In this document: positions 20,019-21,394 of the stretch, one piece after another
Position numbering within the stretch: position 1 is the stretch's first letter
How the letters are laid out: every line of letters begins with the position of its first letter
DNA from: a virus
DNA length: 21,394 nt
IMG/VR virus record: IMGVR_UViG_3300034019_000106
Coordinates: 1-21,394 of that record
Reading direction: 5' to 3' (one strand)
Notes under the pieces: generated by a model
Seen by the model: only the letters and a program-made list of their open reading frames with translations
Told to the model about the DNA's origin: nothing
The model's database searches: none
Made by a program: the position numbers and the translations under genes

Positions 20019-21394
20019 ATGGCATACACATCTACAGCTAAAGGACTTGCAGCACTAGGTCGCGGTGGAGATAACACCCTGATGCACGTAGGAAAAAACG
20101 AGCTAGCGGGTCTTCAGCATGTGCTCGGCAGAGAGCTGACGGTGAATCCAGAGACAGGGTTACTAGAAGCGTTCAGCCTTTCCGATATTCTGGTGCCTCT
20201 GGGTATAGGTTTAGCCGCCGCTGCGACAGGTGGCGCTGGTGCGGCTGCTTTGGGCGGTGGAGCGCTGACTTCTACTGCTATAGGCGCGACCACAGGTGGC
20301 TTGACGCAAGGCGCTATCAACAAGATGCAGGGTAAAGATTTCGGCGCGGGTTTTGCCGGAGGTGCCCTCACTGGTGGTATAAGCGGCTATGGCGCTGCTG
20401 ACCTTGCTGGTGGCCCTATGGGGGCGGCGACTCCTGCGGCGCAGCTTCCCGCTCCGGCTAATTTTTCCAATACAGTACCGAGCAATCTTCTAACTAAAGC
20501 GGGTGTGCCCGCACCTGCAATGCAGGCTCCCGTAGGGCCGATGTCGCCTGTCACCCCTAAACCCATAGTTCCTACGCCTGAAACCCCCTCTTTCACTGAT
20601 GCCTTGACTAAGCAAGGCTCAGCTATGCTCAAAAATGCGGGAGATTTGATTAAGCCTATTGGTATGGGGGCGATGCTGGGCAGTGGGATAACTTCTGCTA
20701 TGAACGAGAGTGCAGTAAACGCACAGAACCTACGGCAGCAAAAACTGGCGAGGCAGCAAGCTGAGCAAGAACAGCAACAATACTTTTCTAGCCTTGGGTA
20801 CCCTCTACAACCGCTGAGTAACTTGACTTCTCAAAGCCCTAACGAGCAACGCGGCAACACTCTCGATATTATTCGCGGGTATGCAGAAGGAGGGACTACA
20901 GACTTACGGCGCGTAGTGGGTGGGGTACCCATCAAGACTTCAATCCCAGCGCAACATATAGATACTTTCGCTAACGCCGATCTAAATAATGAACTGAAGA
21001 AATTTCAAGGCATTAAGAGCTTTGCACAAGGCGCGTTGGTTAATGCCACGCCCGCCCCTGAAGAGGGGATGCACCCTCTGTCGATGGTTCCGCAAGCCCG
21101 CCCGCAGCTAGGAGCCACTCCTGTTAAGCGAGAAGTTGTTGGCTATGATGAAGGTGGGCTATTAGATGGCCCCGGCGATGGAATGAGTGATGATATTCCT
21201 GCCAGCATAGAAGACAAAGAAGAAGTCCGAGTGGCTGATGGCGAGTTTGTTATTCCGCCCGAGATTGTACGCATGATCGGTGATGGCGACCCAGAGAAAG
21301 GGGCTAAGCTGCTAGATCAACTACTGCCTTTGGTTCGTCAAGCTGCACATGGCAAGAAAGAGCAGGTAAGTCAAGATGCTGGTAAACTAGCCGC
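20019..21394 (+). CDS. Internal virion / tail protein with DGEFVIPP domain, truncated by the window
   Basis: 458 residues visible from ATG 20019 (RBS TAGGAA); it stays open to the right edge. Residues about 60-130 are Gly/Ala-rich with hydrophobic runs (IGLAAAATGGAGAAALGGGA), a possible membrane-penetrating segment. A Pro/Ala linker and a Gln-rich coiled segment (about 235-255) follow. From about 290 come GYAEGG, later GYDEGG (375-380), then GPGDGMSDDIPA and ADGEFVIPPEIV (406-417) and GAKLLDQLLPLVRQAAHG. This GDGMSD plus DGE-x-VIP block occurs in many internal or tail-tip phage proteins. It probably acts in DNA ejection. The C-terminal part is missing here. Confidence 0.75.
   Translation, partial: MAYTSTAKGLAALGRGGDNTLMHVGKNELAGLQHVLGRELTVNPETGLLEAFSLSDILVPLGIGLAAAATGGAGAAALGGGALTSTAIGATTGGLTQGAINKMQGKDFGAGFAGGALTGGISGYGAADLAGGPMGAATPAAQLPAPANFSNTVPSNLLTKAGVPAPAMQAPVGPMSPVTPKPIVPTPETPSFTDALTKQGSAMLKNAGDLIKPIGMGAMLGSGITSAMNESAVNAQNLRQQKLARQQAEQEQQQYFSSLGYPLQPLSNLTSQSPNEQRGNTLDIIRGYAEGGTTDLRRVVGGVPIKTSIPAQHIDTFANADLNNELKKFQGIKSFAQGALVNATPAPEEGMHPLSMVPQARPQLGATPVKREVVGYDEGGLLDGPGDGMSDDIPASIEDKEEVRVADGEFVIPPEIVRMIGDGDPEKGAKLLDQLLPLVRQAAHGKKEQVSQDAGKLA

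Overview
The window is about 21 kb of a tailed bacteriophage genome, most likely a short-tailed (podovirus-like) lytic phage from an aquatic metagenome. Every supported gene is on the + strand and is packed end to end. Nine junctions are stop/start overlaps of the form TAATG. The order follows a virion and lysis module: head genes, then adaptor and neck genes, fibre, lysis, and nozzle/internal virion genes. No integrase, repressor, sheath or tape-measure-sized gene is visible. The two clear promoters are of sigma-70 type, so a proteobacterial host is plausible but not shown.

Layout. Positions 1-4109 hold the end of a Gln/Pro-rich protein (possibly the portal), a cysteine-cluster protein, a small helical protein, a GroES-like co-chaperonin, a scaffold-like protein, an unknown, a probable capsid-decoration protein and the major capsid protein. 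Three hairpins in a row follow the capsid gene, the last being a terminator. Positions 4183-5537 form a cassette: a sigma-70 promoter, one 375-aa basic repeat protein, a terminator, then a second promoter of the same design. Both promoters carry an AT-rich dyad at the same distance from the -10 box. Positions 5538-11055 carry beta-rich structural proteins, a membrane-anchored coiled-coil protein, an extremely repetitive Lys-Pro-Val/Pro-Ala protein, a head-tail adaptor, a zinc-ribbon protein and a group of very small basic proteins. A free-standing GIY-YIG homing endonuclease sits at 11059-11874. Positions 11877-15784 carry a second adaptor-like protein, a structural protein and a 941-aa tail fibre made of duplicated blocks. 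Positions 15803-16870 carry two small conserved genes and a lysis pair (M15 endopeptidase and holin). Positions 16872 to the end carry a fibre-like protein, a 783-aa nozzle-like protein, a small conserved protein and the start of an internal-virion-like protein that runs off the window.

The most interesting signal is a short basic C-terminal peptide (Gly-x-Ala-x-Lys/Arg-Gly, then Lys-Gly-Lys, often preceded by Lys-Gly-Gly). It ends three otherwise unrelated low-complexity proteins, with a weaker version on a fourth. It may be a docking or packaging tag for virion accessory proteins. The duplicated promoter/dyad/terminator units and the long in-frame tandem repeats are the other main points of interest.
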